A DNA stretch of 64,000 nt from CAZZBK01 sp964387325. GTDB lineage: Bacteria > Planctomycetota > Planctomycetia > Pirellulales > PNKZ01. This document shows, piece by piece, positions 43,189 to 50,458 of this stretch; the stretch's first letter is position 1, and each line of letters opens with the position of its first letter. The stretch is from NCBI GenBank assembly GCA_964387325.1, contig CAYLYE010000003.1, forward strand, positions 1 through 64,000. Direction: 5' to 3'. The notes beneath the pieces were generated by a model. It was not told the DNA's origin. It saw nothing but the letters and a program-made list of their open reading frames with translations, and ran no database searches. Both the position numbers and the translations under genes were made by a program.

Positions 43189-43380
43189 ATGCCGAGCGAG
43201 CGCCGATTCGCCGAAGTCAAGAAAATGCTTCAAGACGCGGGCTATACGCTTGATCGCGTCACCGGGTCGCATCACATCTTTGAGAAGCCGGGAGTTGAAA
43301 ACATCGTGGTGCCCGTGCATCACGGAAAGGTCAAATACGCTTATGTGCGCAAAATCGAAAAAACCCTCCAAGGAGCTTGA
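43189..43380 (+). CDS. hicA: HicA-type mRNA interferase toxin
   Basis: 63 residues. The HicA dsRBD-like fold is recognisable: FAEVKKMLQDAGYTLDRVTG, then the catalytic-His segment GSHHIFEKPG and VPVHHGKVKYAYVRKIEKTL. There is no Shine-Dalgarno, and the predicted transcription start is at or next to the ATG, so it may be leaderless. hicB begins inside its 3' end (43343), overlapping by 38 bp in another frame, the usual coupled arrangement. Confidence 0.85.
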   Translation: MPSERRFAEVKKMLQDAGYTLDRVTGSHHIFEKPGVENIVVPVHHGKVKYAYVRKIEKTLQGA

Positions 43381-43753
43381 TCGCCCCTTTGCGGCAGCGG
43401 TTCTGGCCCAGGCACGCGAGATCGCCGAGCTGTATCAGGTCGTCCTCTGGCAGGAGGAAGGACATTGGTTTGGACGGGGCCTCGAGTTGCCGTTGACGTT
43501 TGGCGACGGCCCGACTGCCGAGAAGGCCGTGAAAAATACCCGCGCAGGCTTGGTTGCGCATGTGGCTCACTTGCTTGAAAAAGGTCAGCGGCCTCCGGCT
43601 CCCGCCTCGGCCGGAACACGTGGCGAGCAGGTGAACGTGCGACTTTCGACCGACGAGAAGCAAAGCTTCGAGTTAGCCGCCCGGAGCCGTGGTTTCGAGG
43701 GGCTCAGCGATTTCATCCGCACGACGGTCCTCATGGCAATTCGCTCGTCTTAG
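43343..43753 (+). CDS. hicB: HicB-type antitoxin with C-terminal DNA-binding region
   Basis: 136 residues from the ATG at 43343. The central HicB fold is YQVVLWQEEGHWFGRGLELP, then LTFGDGPTAEKAVKNTRAGL. A proline-rich linker follows. The C-terminal part (VNVRLSTDEKQSFELAARSR, then GFEGLSDFIRTTVLMAI) reads as a ribbon-helix-helix domain for operator binding. The antitoxin would bind HicA and the inverted repeats upstream. The start overlap with hicA is 38 bp. Confidence 0.82.
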   Translation: MCAKSKKPSKELDRPFAAAVLAQAREIAELYQVVLWQEEGHWFGRGLELPLTFGDGPTAEKAVKNTRAGLVAHVAHLLEKGQRPPAPASAGTRGEQVNVRLSTDEKQSFELAARSRGFEGLSDFIRTTVLMAIRSS

Positions 43754-43768
43754 GCGAGGTTATGACCC

Positions 43769-43885
43769 ATGCCCAGTGACATTTTTGTTCACGACTTCTA
43801 TGTCGAGATTCATTGGAGCAGGATAGCGATTCTCATGTTGTTCGCGGGAGTGGTTGTTTATGTGATTCGCCGTCGCCGGCGCTAA
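43769..43885 (+). CDS. 38-residue single-span membrane protein
   Basis: Starts at the ATG at 43769, sixteen bases after the hicB stop, with GAGG upstream. Reads MPSDIFVHDFYVEIHWSR, then the membrane helix IAILMLFAGVVVYVI, then RRRRR. A net-positive C-terminus would sit in the cytoplasm. It could be an accessory member of the HicAB unit or an unrelated small protein; function unknown. Confidence 0.5.
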   Translation: MPSDIFVHDFYVEIHWSRIAILMLFAGVVVYVIRRRRR

Positions 43886-44011
43886 ATGGTCGATCGGGTC
43901 GAATATTGAGCGGTTTTTAGGCGGTTTTCGCCCCGTTGGCTTGCACGCTCGGCGGACTATAATGGTCGGTTTCCCTCAAATACGCCTGTCGTTGTGAGAA
44001 ACGCCCGCATC

Positions 44012-45787
44012 ATGTCCCTCATTGTGCAAAAGTTTGGCGGCACCAGTGTTGCCACCCCCGAGAAAATCCTCGCCGCGGCTCGCAAAGCCATCCGCACCCA
44101 TCAACAGGGACATCAAGTCGTCATGGTCGTCAGCGCCATGGGGCACCACACCGACGAACTGATCGAGTTGGCCGAGAAGATCACTGACACCCCGCCGGCC
44201 CGCGAGATGGATATGCTTCTCTCGACCGGCGAGCAAGTGAGCGTCGCGCTCGTGGCGATGGCGATCGAATCGCTGGGCTGCAAAGCGATCAGTCTCACGG
44301 GCGCGCAGATTGGCATCCGCACGAATAATGTCCACGGCAAGGCGCGGATCCAGTCGATCTCGGCCGATCGCATGAAAAAAGCCCTCGATGAAGGTAAAAT
44401 CGTCATCGCGGCCGGCTTTCAGGGTATCGATCAAGACTTCAATATCACCACCCTGGGCCGCGGCGGCAGCGACACCACGGCAGTCGCTCTCGCGGCCGTG
44501 CTCGGCGCTGACGCCTGCGAAATCTATACCGATGTCGACGGCGTCTACACGACCGATCCACGCATCGTCGCTGAGGCTCGCAAGGTCAAGCAAATCAGCT
44601 ACGACGAAATGCTCGAACTGGCCAGCCTGGGCGCGGGGGTGATGCACAGCCGCTCGATCGAGTTCGCCAAGAAGTTCGATGTGCCGATCCATGTGCGGAG
44701 CAGCTTCACCGACATTCCTGGCTCGATGATCGTCATCGACGCCGAGGTTGCGGGCGCGGCGGTCTGCGGCGCCACGCTCGTCAAAAGCGAAGCCCGAGTC
44801 ACCGTGCTCGGCGTGCCCGACAAGCCCGGCGCGAGTCATACGCTGTTCTCGAAAATCGCCGGCCGCAACGTCTCGGTCGATATGATTGTGCAAAACGTCG
44901 GGGCCGACGAACGGGCCGACATCTCGTTCACTGTGCTCAAGGACGACCTGCGAGAAACCTTGCAAGCGGCCCAAGAGGCGGCCGACGAACTCGGCGCCGA
45001 AGGGGTCACGCACGACGACAATGTCTCGAAGGTTTCGGTCGTGGGCCTCGGCATGGCTGAGCAAACCGGTGTGGCAGAGAAGATGTTCCGCTCACTGGCC
45101 ACCGCGGGCGTGAACATCCAGATGATCACCACGAGCGAGATTAAAATCTCGGTGCTGGTCTCGCGCGAGCAAGGACTCGAAGCCCTCCGCACGGTCCACA
45201 AGGCGTTTCAACTTGACGTTCCCCCGGCCGCGACCAATGCGCCAGCGGCCTCGTCGAGTGCGAGTCGTCAAAAGGACCCCGCCGCGGTGGTCCGTCGCCT
45301 GCAAGGAATGGAAGACCTGACGGTCGAGGATGTTGAACTCGATGAGAGCCAGGCCAGCGTGACGATTGCCCGCGTGCCTGACACCCCCGGCGTGGCGGCT
45401 CAGGTGTTCGAGCAAATCGCCGCGGGGGGCATTTTCGTCGACATGATCGTGCAGAGCTTCGGCCGTGACGGCCGCGCCAACCTCAGCTTCACCGTGCCGC
45501 GAACCGACCGCGCCAAGGCCGTCAAGGTGGCCGAGCAATTGGCCGCCCAGTTCAACTGCGGACCGGTCACCACTCTGAACGAAGTCGCCAAGCTCTCGGT
45601 CTCGGGTATCGGTATGCGGAGTCACACCGGGGTCGCCATTCGCATGTTCCGCTCGCTCGCCGACGCTCTCATCAATGTCGAGATGAGCAATACCAGCGAG
45701 GTGCGGGTGAACGTGATCGTCGCCGGCAGCAAGGCCCGCGAAGCGCGACTAGCACTCGAGCAGGCCTTTGCCGATTGTCGCGAGTAG
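44012..45787 (+). CDS. lysC: Aspartate kinase with four ACT domains
   Basis: 591 residues from the ATG at 44012. It phosphorylates aspartate in the first step of lysine, threonine and methionine synthesis. The catalytic domain has KFGGTSVATPEKI, LGRGGSDTTAVALAAVLGA and EIYTDVDGVYTTDPRI. Typical enzymes end after two ACT domains (here about 265-405). Here a second ACT pair follows (about 430-590: VTIARVPDTPGVAAQVF to VRVNVIVAG), resembling a duplication of the first. Feedback control by Lys/Thr through several ACT sites is likely. Such four-ACT enzymes occur in some cyanobacteria. Confidence 0.92.
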   Translation: MSLIVQKFGGTSVATPEKILAAARKAIRTHQQGHQVVMVVSAMGHHTDELIELAEKITDTPPAREMDMLLSTGEQVSVALVAMAIESLGCKAISLTGAQIGIRTNNVHGKARIQSISADRMKKALDEGKIVIAAGFQGIDQDFNITTLGRGGSDTTAVALAAVLGADACEIYTDVDGVYTTDPRIVAEARKVKQISYDEMLELASLGAGVMHSRSIEFAKKFDVPIHVRSSFTDIPGSMIVIDAEVAGAAVCGATLVKSEARVTVLGVPDKPGASHTLFSKIAGRNVSVDMIVQNVGADERADISFTVLKDDLRETLQAAQEAADELGAEGVTHDDNVSKVSVVGLGMAEQTGVAEKMFRSLATAGVNIQMITTSEIKISVLVSREQGLEALRTVHKAFQLDVPPAATNAPAASSSASRQKDPAAVVRRLQGMEDLTVEDVELDESQASVTIARVPDTPGVAAQVFEQIAAGGIFVDMIVQSFGRDGRANLSFTVPRTDRAKAVKVAEQLAAQFNCGPVTTLNEVAKLSVSGIGMRSHTGVAIRMFRSLADALINVEMSNTSEVRVNVIVAGSKAREARLALEQAFADCRE

Positions 45788-46058
45788 CCTGCAACGCCCT
45801 CAACGACTGTAACGATTCTGCCAAGACGACCGTTCGTGTCGAGCGTGACTGTCAGTCGCACGATGCTCAAGATAGTTGATCGCCCGATCGTAGCTATCAT
45901 GCCGTGAGAGGGCGCGCGAACTCAAATTAGTGACAGCATTGCGACGATGCTCATTGCGACGAACCCGACTCGGGCACAGGCGTGCCCCGTGACCTCAAGT
46001 CTGCGACGGATGCAGCACTCGCGGGTTCGACCAGTCTGACGCACAAGGATGCTCGGCG

Positions 46059-46811
46059 ATGAACAAGCCTCTGACGCGGGCGGTAGCCCTGGCGCTGCTC
46101 ACAACCAGTAGCGCGATGGCGCAGTACCCCAATCCATCGGCCCCCGTTGGCTTCCAACCGGCGACGCAGAACGTCACACCGGTGCAATACGGTGCCGCGA
46201 CGCGATCGCAATACCCGCAATCGCGCAAAAACGTTCGGGTCGCTCAGGCCACGTCGACGCGCCTGCCCGCGGTCAGCGGGGCGAACAAGCCGCAGATGGC
46301 TCAGCACGCGCCCACCAACGCGCGTCCGAATCAGAACCTGCGCGTCGCCTCGCAAGTCGGGTACGGACAACCGACCCCAGCCGGCTGGCAACCTCCGGCC
46401 TCGGCTCCGGTCCCACCGCCAGCTCCTCCGACAGCCGACATGAGCGCGGGCGCCTCGGGTGGCGACTGTAACAGCGGTTGTGGCGCGGGGGGCGGTGGCG
46501 GCTACGGCGGCGGTTATCCGTATGGACCCATGAACCGAACCCCCTTGGTCCGCGGCTGGTATGTCCCGTTCTGGCACAGCCCCGGCGACATGCCGCAACA
46601 CTATCCGTACTTTCCGAACGCCCACGGCTATTACTACTACCGGCCGTATAACGTGATCCACATTCCTCAGCAGCAGGAAATGATCAACCGTTGGGGCTTG
46701 GACCCACGCAACACGATGGATAACCGCTTCTTCGAGCGGATCTATCAAGAGCAAGAAAACCTCCAAGGTCAGGACACGGCCGGCGCTCCCAACGTGTTCG
46801 TGCCGCGGTAA
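46059..46811 (+). CDS. Secreted Gly/Tyr/Pro-rich protein of unknown function
   Basis: 250 residues with a signal peptide (MNKPLTRAVALALLTTSSAMAQ). Low-complexity Gln/Pro/Ala/Asn segments follow, then a Gly-rich stretch with GGDCNSGCGAGGGGGYGGGY (about 137-160). After that comes an aromatic region (HYPYFPNAHGYYYYRPYNVI) and QQQEMINRWGLDPRNTMDN. No known domain. It has an AAGGA before the ATG. Envelope structural role is a guess. Confidence 0.72.
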   Translation: MNKPLTRAVALALLTTSSAMAQYPNPSAPVGFQPATQNVTPVQYGAATRSQYPQSRKNVRVAQATSTRLPAVSGANKPQMAQHAPTNARPNQNLRVASQVGYGQPTPAGWQPPASAPVPPPAPPTADMSAGASGGDCNSGCGAGGGGGYGGGYPYGPMNRTPLVRGWYVPFWHSPGDMPQHYPYFPNAHGYYYYRPYNVIHIPQQQEMINRWGLDPRNTMDNRFFERIYQEQENLQGQDTAGAPNVFVPR

Positions 46812-46857
46812 CACTTTCCTACTCGATACGCAGAAATCGCTCCGAGCCAATCTTTCC

Positions 46858-46933
46858 GAGCCGGGGGCGTGAGCCCCCGGATAAGTTAGCCCTGTCAATC
46901 GCCACGATCTCCGCGGGCTCACGCCCCCGGCTC
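46858..46933. repeat. Long GC-rich inverted repeat
   Basis: 19-bp perfect arms (GAGCCGGGGGCGTGAGCCC at 46858-46876 and its complement at 46915-46933) flank a 38-bp spacer. The first arm is also palindromic within itself (CCGGGGGCGTGAGCCCCCGG). It follows the secreted protein and precedes the OGT gene. It could terminate the first transcript or be a mobile-like palindromic element. Confidence 0.6.
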
Positions 46934-46989
46934 GATTTGGTGTTGATTCTGGCTCGATTGAGATTCGCTTCTGACGTTACAATCAGCGC

Positions 46990-49167
46990 GTGAACACTTC
47001 CCCATCCACGCTGGCCACCGCGTTCGAACACCATCGCGGCGGACGATTGTCCGCCGCCGAGGCCGGGTATCGCCAACTGCTCGCCGCCGAGCCGAGTAAT
47101 GCCTCGCTGTGGCATTTGTTGGGCGTGGTCGCCCTGCAGCAAGGCGCCGCCGCCGCGGCCGCCGAGCACATGCAGCGCAGCGTGTCGCTCGACTCCAGCG
47201 TGGCCGAGGTGCATCGCAATCTGGCGCTAGTTTACATGAACCTGGGGCAACTTCCGGCCGCCAGCGCCTCGCTGCGCAAGGCCCTCGAGTTGCAACCGAC
47301 GTATGCCGAGGCTCACGTCAACTTGGCCGACGTGTTTCGCCAGCAAGGGCAACTCGACGCAGCCGTGGCGGGCTACTGTCAGGCGTTGCAATTGCAACCG
47401 CAACATGCCGCTGCCCACTGCAACCTCGGGCTGACCTATCAACTGCAAGGTCGCTTCGACGCGGCAGTCGACGCGTATCAGACCGCCTTGCGGCTACAAC
47501 CGTCGCTGGTCGAGGCTTATGCGAACATCGGCGTCGCGCGGCAATTGCAAGGTAAAATCCCCGAGGCGATCGAGTACTTTCGCAAGACCTTAGCGGCCAT
47601 TCCCGATCATGCCTCGACGCATGCCAACCTGGGCGGGGCGCTCTTGTCGCTCTCGCGTTACGAAGAGGCGGCACTACACGCTCGCCGCGCGATCCAGTTG
47701 CAACCCCAGCTCGCCGAGGGGCACTTGGCACTCGGCGTCGCCTTGCAAGGCATCAAAAAGCATGACGAGTCGGTGGCCTGCTTTCGCCGGGCGATCGAAC
47801 TCAACCCGCGACTCGCCGCAGCCCATGACAACCTAGGGGTGATCCTGCGTCAGCTCGGACAAATCGACGCCGCGCTGCCTTGTTACCGCCGCGCGCTCGA
47901 AGTCTCGCCGAATTTCTCCTCCGCGCTGAGCAACTACCTCTACGCGCTCCAGTACCATCCCCGCGTCACCCTGGCTCAGCTCGCCTCGGCCCATGCTGAG
48001 TACGAACAGCGTTTTGCCGCGGCGCTCACCAAGGCTGCGCCGGCCGTTCAGCTCACGCGGCTTGACAATCGTCCATTGCGACTGGGCCTCATCTCGCCCG
48101 ACTTCGGAACACACCCAGTAGGTCGGCTGCTGATCCGTGGCGTCGAGCACCTCGATCGCGCGCAGATCGAGCTGGTGTGCTACAACGATCGCCGCGTGGC
48201 CGATGAACTGACCGCACGATTTCACTCCGCGGCCACCTCATGGCGCGAGATCGCCGGTATGAACGACGCACAAGTCGCCGAGCGCATCCGCGCCGATCGG
48301 CTCGATATGCTCATCGATCTTACCGGACACACGGCCAGCAATCGACTGCTCGTGATGGCTCGGCGCCCCAGCCCGATTCAGATCTCGTATTTGGGCTATG
48401 AAGGCACGACCGGCCTGTCAGCCATCGACTACATTCTTGCCGATCGACACACGATTCCCAGCGAGTATGAATCGTTTTACTGCGAACGAGTCGTGCGGCT
48501 CCCGGATAGTTATCTGTGTTTCGATCCACCGAGCGAAGCGCCTTCGGTCAATACGTTGCCCGCGCTCCGCAACGGTTTCATCACGCTGGGTTGCTGCAAT
48601 AATCCCTGTAAAATCAACGAAGGGGTCATCACGGCGTGGTCAGAAATTCTGCGGCGGCTGCCGACCGCGCGGCTGAAACTCAAGTACGGCGGTCTACTCG
48701 AGCCTTCGGCGCTCGACCGAGTGCGGCGCGGTTTTGCCAGCCACGGGGTCGACCTGGGGCGGCTCGACTTCGCCGGAAAATCTCCGTACGGCGAATATCT
48801 GGCCGCGTATCATGAGATCGACCTGGCTCTTGACCCGTTCCCGTTCAGCGGTGGCATGACGACTTGCGAGGCGCTGTGGATGGGTGTGCCGGTCGTCACC
48901 CTGCCGGGTGAAACATTCGCCAGCCGGCATGGACTGAGCTATCTCAGCGCGGCCGGCTTGACCGACATGGTCGCCACGAGCGTCGAGCAGTATGTAGAAT
49001 GCACGGTGCGTTGGGCAAGTGATCTGCCCCGGCTTGCCGCGCGGCGGGCCGAGCAACGTGATCGAGTCGCGGCCTCGCCATTGTGTGACGGCCCGCGATT
49101 CGCCACCGCGCTGACCCAAACCCTGCGGCAACTTTTCGATCAACGACTCGTCGCTCAGCAAGCCTGA
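46990..49167 (+). CDS. TPR protein with SPINDLY/O-GlcNAc transferase-like domain (copy 3)
   Basis: 725 residues from a GTG at 46990. TPR repeats cover about residues 1-325. The GT41-like domain is intact: LRLGLISPDFGTHPVGRLLI, DMLIDLTGHTASNRLLVMA, PIQISYLGYEGTTGLSAIDY, FITLGCCNNPCKINEGVITA, LDPFPFSGGMTTCEALWMGV, ETFASRHGLSYLSAAGL. It differs from copies 1-2 in FSGGMTTCE for WSGHTTACE and is not adjacent to them, so a separate lineage is likely. It is followed after 42 bp by a PIG-L-type deacetylase, suggesting shared function in sugar metabolism. Confidence 0.9.
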   Translation: MNTSPSTLATAFEHHRGGRLSAAEAGYRQLLAAEPSNASLWHLLGVVALQQGAAAAAAEHMQRSVSLDSSVAEVHRNLALVYMNLGQLPAASASLRKALELQPTYAEAHVNLADVFRQQGQLDAAVAGYCQALQLQPQHAAAHCNLGLTYQLQGRFDAAVDAYQTALRLQPSLVEAYANIGVARQLQGKIPEAIEYFRKTLAAIPDHASTHANLGGALLSLSRYEEAALHARRAIQLQPQLAEGHLALGVALQGIKKHDESVACFRRAIELNPRLAAAHDNLGVILRQLGQIDAALPCYRRALEVSPNFSSALSNYLYALQYHPRVTLAQLASAHAEYEQRFAAALTKAAPAVQLTRLDNRPLRLGLISPDFGTHPVGRLLIRGVEHLDRAQIELVCYNDRRVADELTARFHSAATSWREIAGMNDAQVAERIRADRLDMLIDLTGHTASNRLLVMARRPSPIQISYLGYEGTTGLSAIDYILADRHTIPSEYESFYCERVVRLPDSYLCFDPPSEAPSVNTLPALRNGFITLGCCNNPCKINEGVITAWSEILRRLPTARLKLKYGGLLEPSALDRVRRGFASHGVDLGRLDFAGKSPYGEYLAAYHEIDLALDPFPFSGGMTTCEALWMGVPVVTLPGETFASRHGLSYLSAAGLTDMVATSVEQYVECTVRWASDLPRLAARRAEQRDRVAASPLCDGPRFATALTQTLRQLFDQRLVAQQA

Positions 49168-49209
49168 TCGCATGAGCAAGACCACCTCATTGAGAACAGC
49201 GAGACACTG

Positions 49210-49899
49210 ATGTTGGATGTCCTCGTCATCGCGCCGCACCCTGACGACGCCGAGTTGGGCATGGGGGGCGCGATCCTCAAGATGCACGACGATGGCTTGC
49301 GTGTCGGCGTGCTCGATTTGACCAACGGCGAGCCGACACCCTTCGGTTCTCCTGAGATTCGCGCCGCAGAAACAGCCGCGGCGACTCAAGTGCTCGGCCT
49401 CGCTTGGCGCGAGAATCTGGGGCTCCCCAACCGCGCTTTGCAAGCCACGCTCGAAGCGCGTGCCGCGCTGGCCAGCGTCTTCCGTCGAGTCCGACCGCGC
49501 TGGCTCTTTGCCCCCTACTGGGTCGATGCTCATCCGGATCATGTCGCGGCGACGGAGCTGATCGAGGCGGCCCGGTTTTGGTCGAAGCTCACGAAAACCG
49601 ATCTACCGGGCGAACCGCATCACCCGCAGGGCATCATCTATTACTACTGTGTCCACCTACGGGTCGTGGCTCAGCCGGCGTTTGTGCTCGATATCTCACC
49701 GTACTGGCAGCGAAAACGCCAGGCGATCGAGTGTTATCAGAGCCAGTTCATCACGGGGCGCGATTTGACGCCGCCGACATTTGTCGACCGGCTCGAAGAG
49801 CAGGCGGCTTACTGGGGCTGGTCGATCAACGCACGTTACGGCGAGCCCTTTGCCACGCGCGAGGCCGTCGGCCTCCGCAGCCTCCGCGATCTGCTGTGA
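49210..49899 (+). CDS. PIG-L family deacetylase, BshB1-like
   Basis: 229 residues. Zn-binding APHPDDAELGMGG is at the N-terminus. ENLGLPNRALQ and YWVDAHPDHVAATELIEAARFW (HxDH) complete the site, and the end reads GEPFATREAVGLRSLRDLL, as in BshB1. BshB1 removes acetyl from GlcNAc-malate for bacillithiol. Members act on GlcNAc-containing substrates generally. It follows the copy 3 OGT-like gene by 42 bp, so the two may share GlcNAc chemistry. No other bsh gene is in the window. Confidence 0.85.
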   Translation: MLDVLVIAPHPDDAELGMGGAILKMHDDGLRVGVLDLTNGEPTPFGSPEIRAAETAAATQVLGLAWRENLGLPNRALQATLEARAALASVFRRVRPRWLFAPYWVDAHPDHVAATELIEAARFWSKLTKTDLPGEPHHPQGIIYYYCVHLRVVAQPAFVLDISPYWQRKRQAIECYQSQFITGRDLTPPTFVDRLEEQAAYWGWSINARYGEPFATREAVGLRSLRDLL

Positions 49900-49923
49900 G
49901 ACAGGGGCGAGAGCGTTGGTCTA

Positions 49924-50142
49924 TCAGGCGAACATCAATTTGCCTCGGGGCTCAGGGATCGGCCGACCCAATTGCTGCGCGGTCTCGATCCATTGCTGAA
50001 TGACAGTCTCCGCGTTAGCGAGCGCTTCCTGATACGTGGCTCCGTCGGCCATACAGCCGGCTAGCTCCGGTACCTCGGCAATGAACGCCTGATCCGCCGT
50101 GCTCCAATACAAGATGATCTCGTAACGAACATTATTCGACAT
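49924..50142 (-). CDS. hicB: HicB-like antitoxin (short)
   Basis: 72 residues: RYEIILYWSTADQAFIAEVP, then ELAGCMADGATYQEALANAE, the full HicB fold with no extra DNA-binding domain. It is coupled to the upstream hicA (11-bp overlap). Being short, it may need HicA to bind DNA, or an N-terminal arm may suffice. Confidence 0.82.
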   Translation of the reverse strand: MSNNVRYEIILYWSTADQAFIAEVPELAGCMADGATYQEALANAETVIQQWIETAQQLGRPIPEPRGKLMFA

Positions 50143-50410
50143 CGTCTTGCTCCGAGTCAGGGTCTACGGCCAGCTTGTACGCCAAAATGAGTCCACGAAC
50201 TTGTTTTACTTGATAAGGCTTGGCCAAGTTGCCACGAGGTTGGACATTGATGATCTCTACGACATCGTATCTCGTAAAGATATGGTGGTCACCGCGAATG
50301 CGCTCGTCAAACCCGAAATGCATCAGTAACGAACATAAATCGGCAAACCGGATATTCGTATCAGAAAATCCGCGCAGGACTTTTTCGAGTATTTTGTCAA
50401 TTTTGCCCAT
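50132..50410 (-). CDS. hicA: HicA-like toxin
   Basis: 92 residues from the ATG at 50410 (AGGGA seven bases upstream). It has VLRGFSDTNIRFADLCSLLM and the catalytic segment RGDHHIFTRYDVVEIINVQP, then NLAKPYQVKQVR. The C-terminus (VDPDSEQDDVE) is acidic and extended. It is the first gene of a module on the minus strand, unlike the first HicAB module on the plus strand. Confidence 0.82.
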   Translation of the reverse strand: MGKIDKILEKVLRGFSDTNIRFADLCSLLMHFGFDERIRGDHHIFTRYDVVEIINVQPRGNLAKPYQVKQVRGLILAYKLAVDPDSEQDDVE

Positions 50411-50418
50411 GCTTCGTC

Positions 50419-50452
50419 CCTTGTCTTCCCCGAGTAATTATACCTTGTCTTC
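50419..50452 (-). promoter_or_regulatory. hicA promoter with paired direct repeats
   Basis: A perfect -10 TATAAT (minus strand, 50437-50442) lies between two copies of GAAGACAAGG (50419-50428 and 50443-50452, 24 bp apart). The copies are well placed to be a HicAB autoregulation site. The -35 is weak. Confidence 0.55.
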
Positions 50453-50458
50453 GTTCGG

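Noticed and set aside
46000..46058. tRNA-like GGTTCGA segment near 46018
   Set aside because: No acceptor or anticodon stem can be folded around it.
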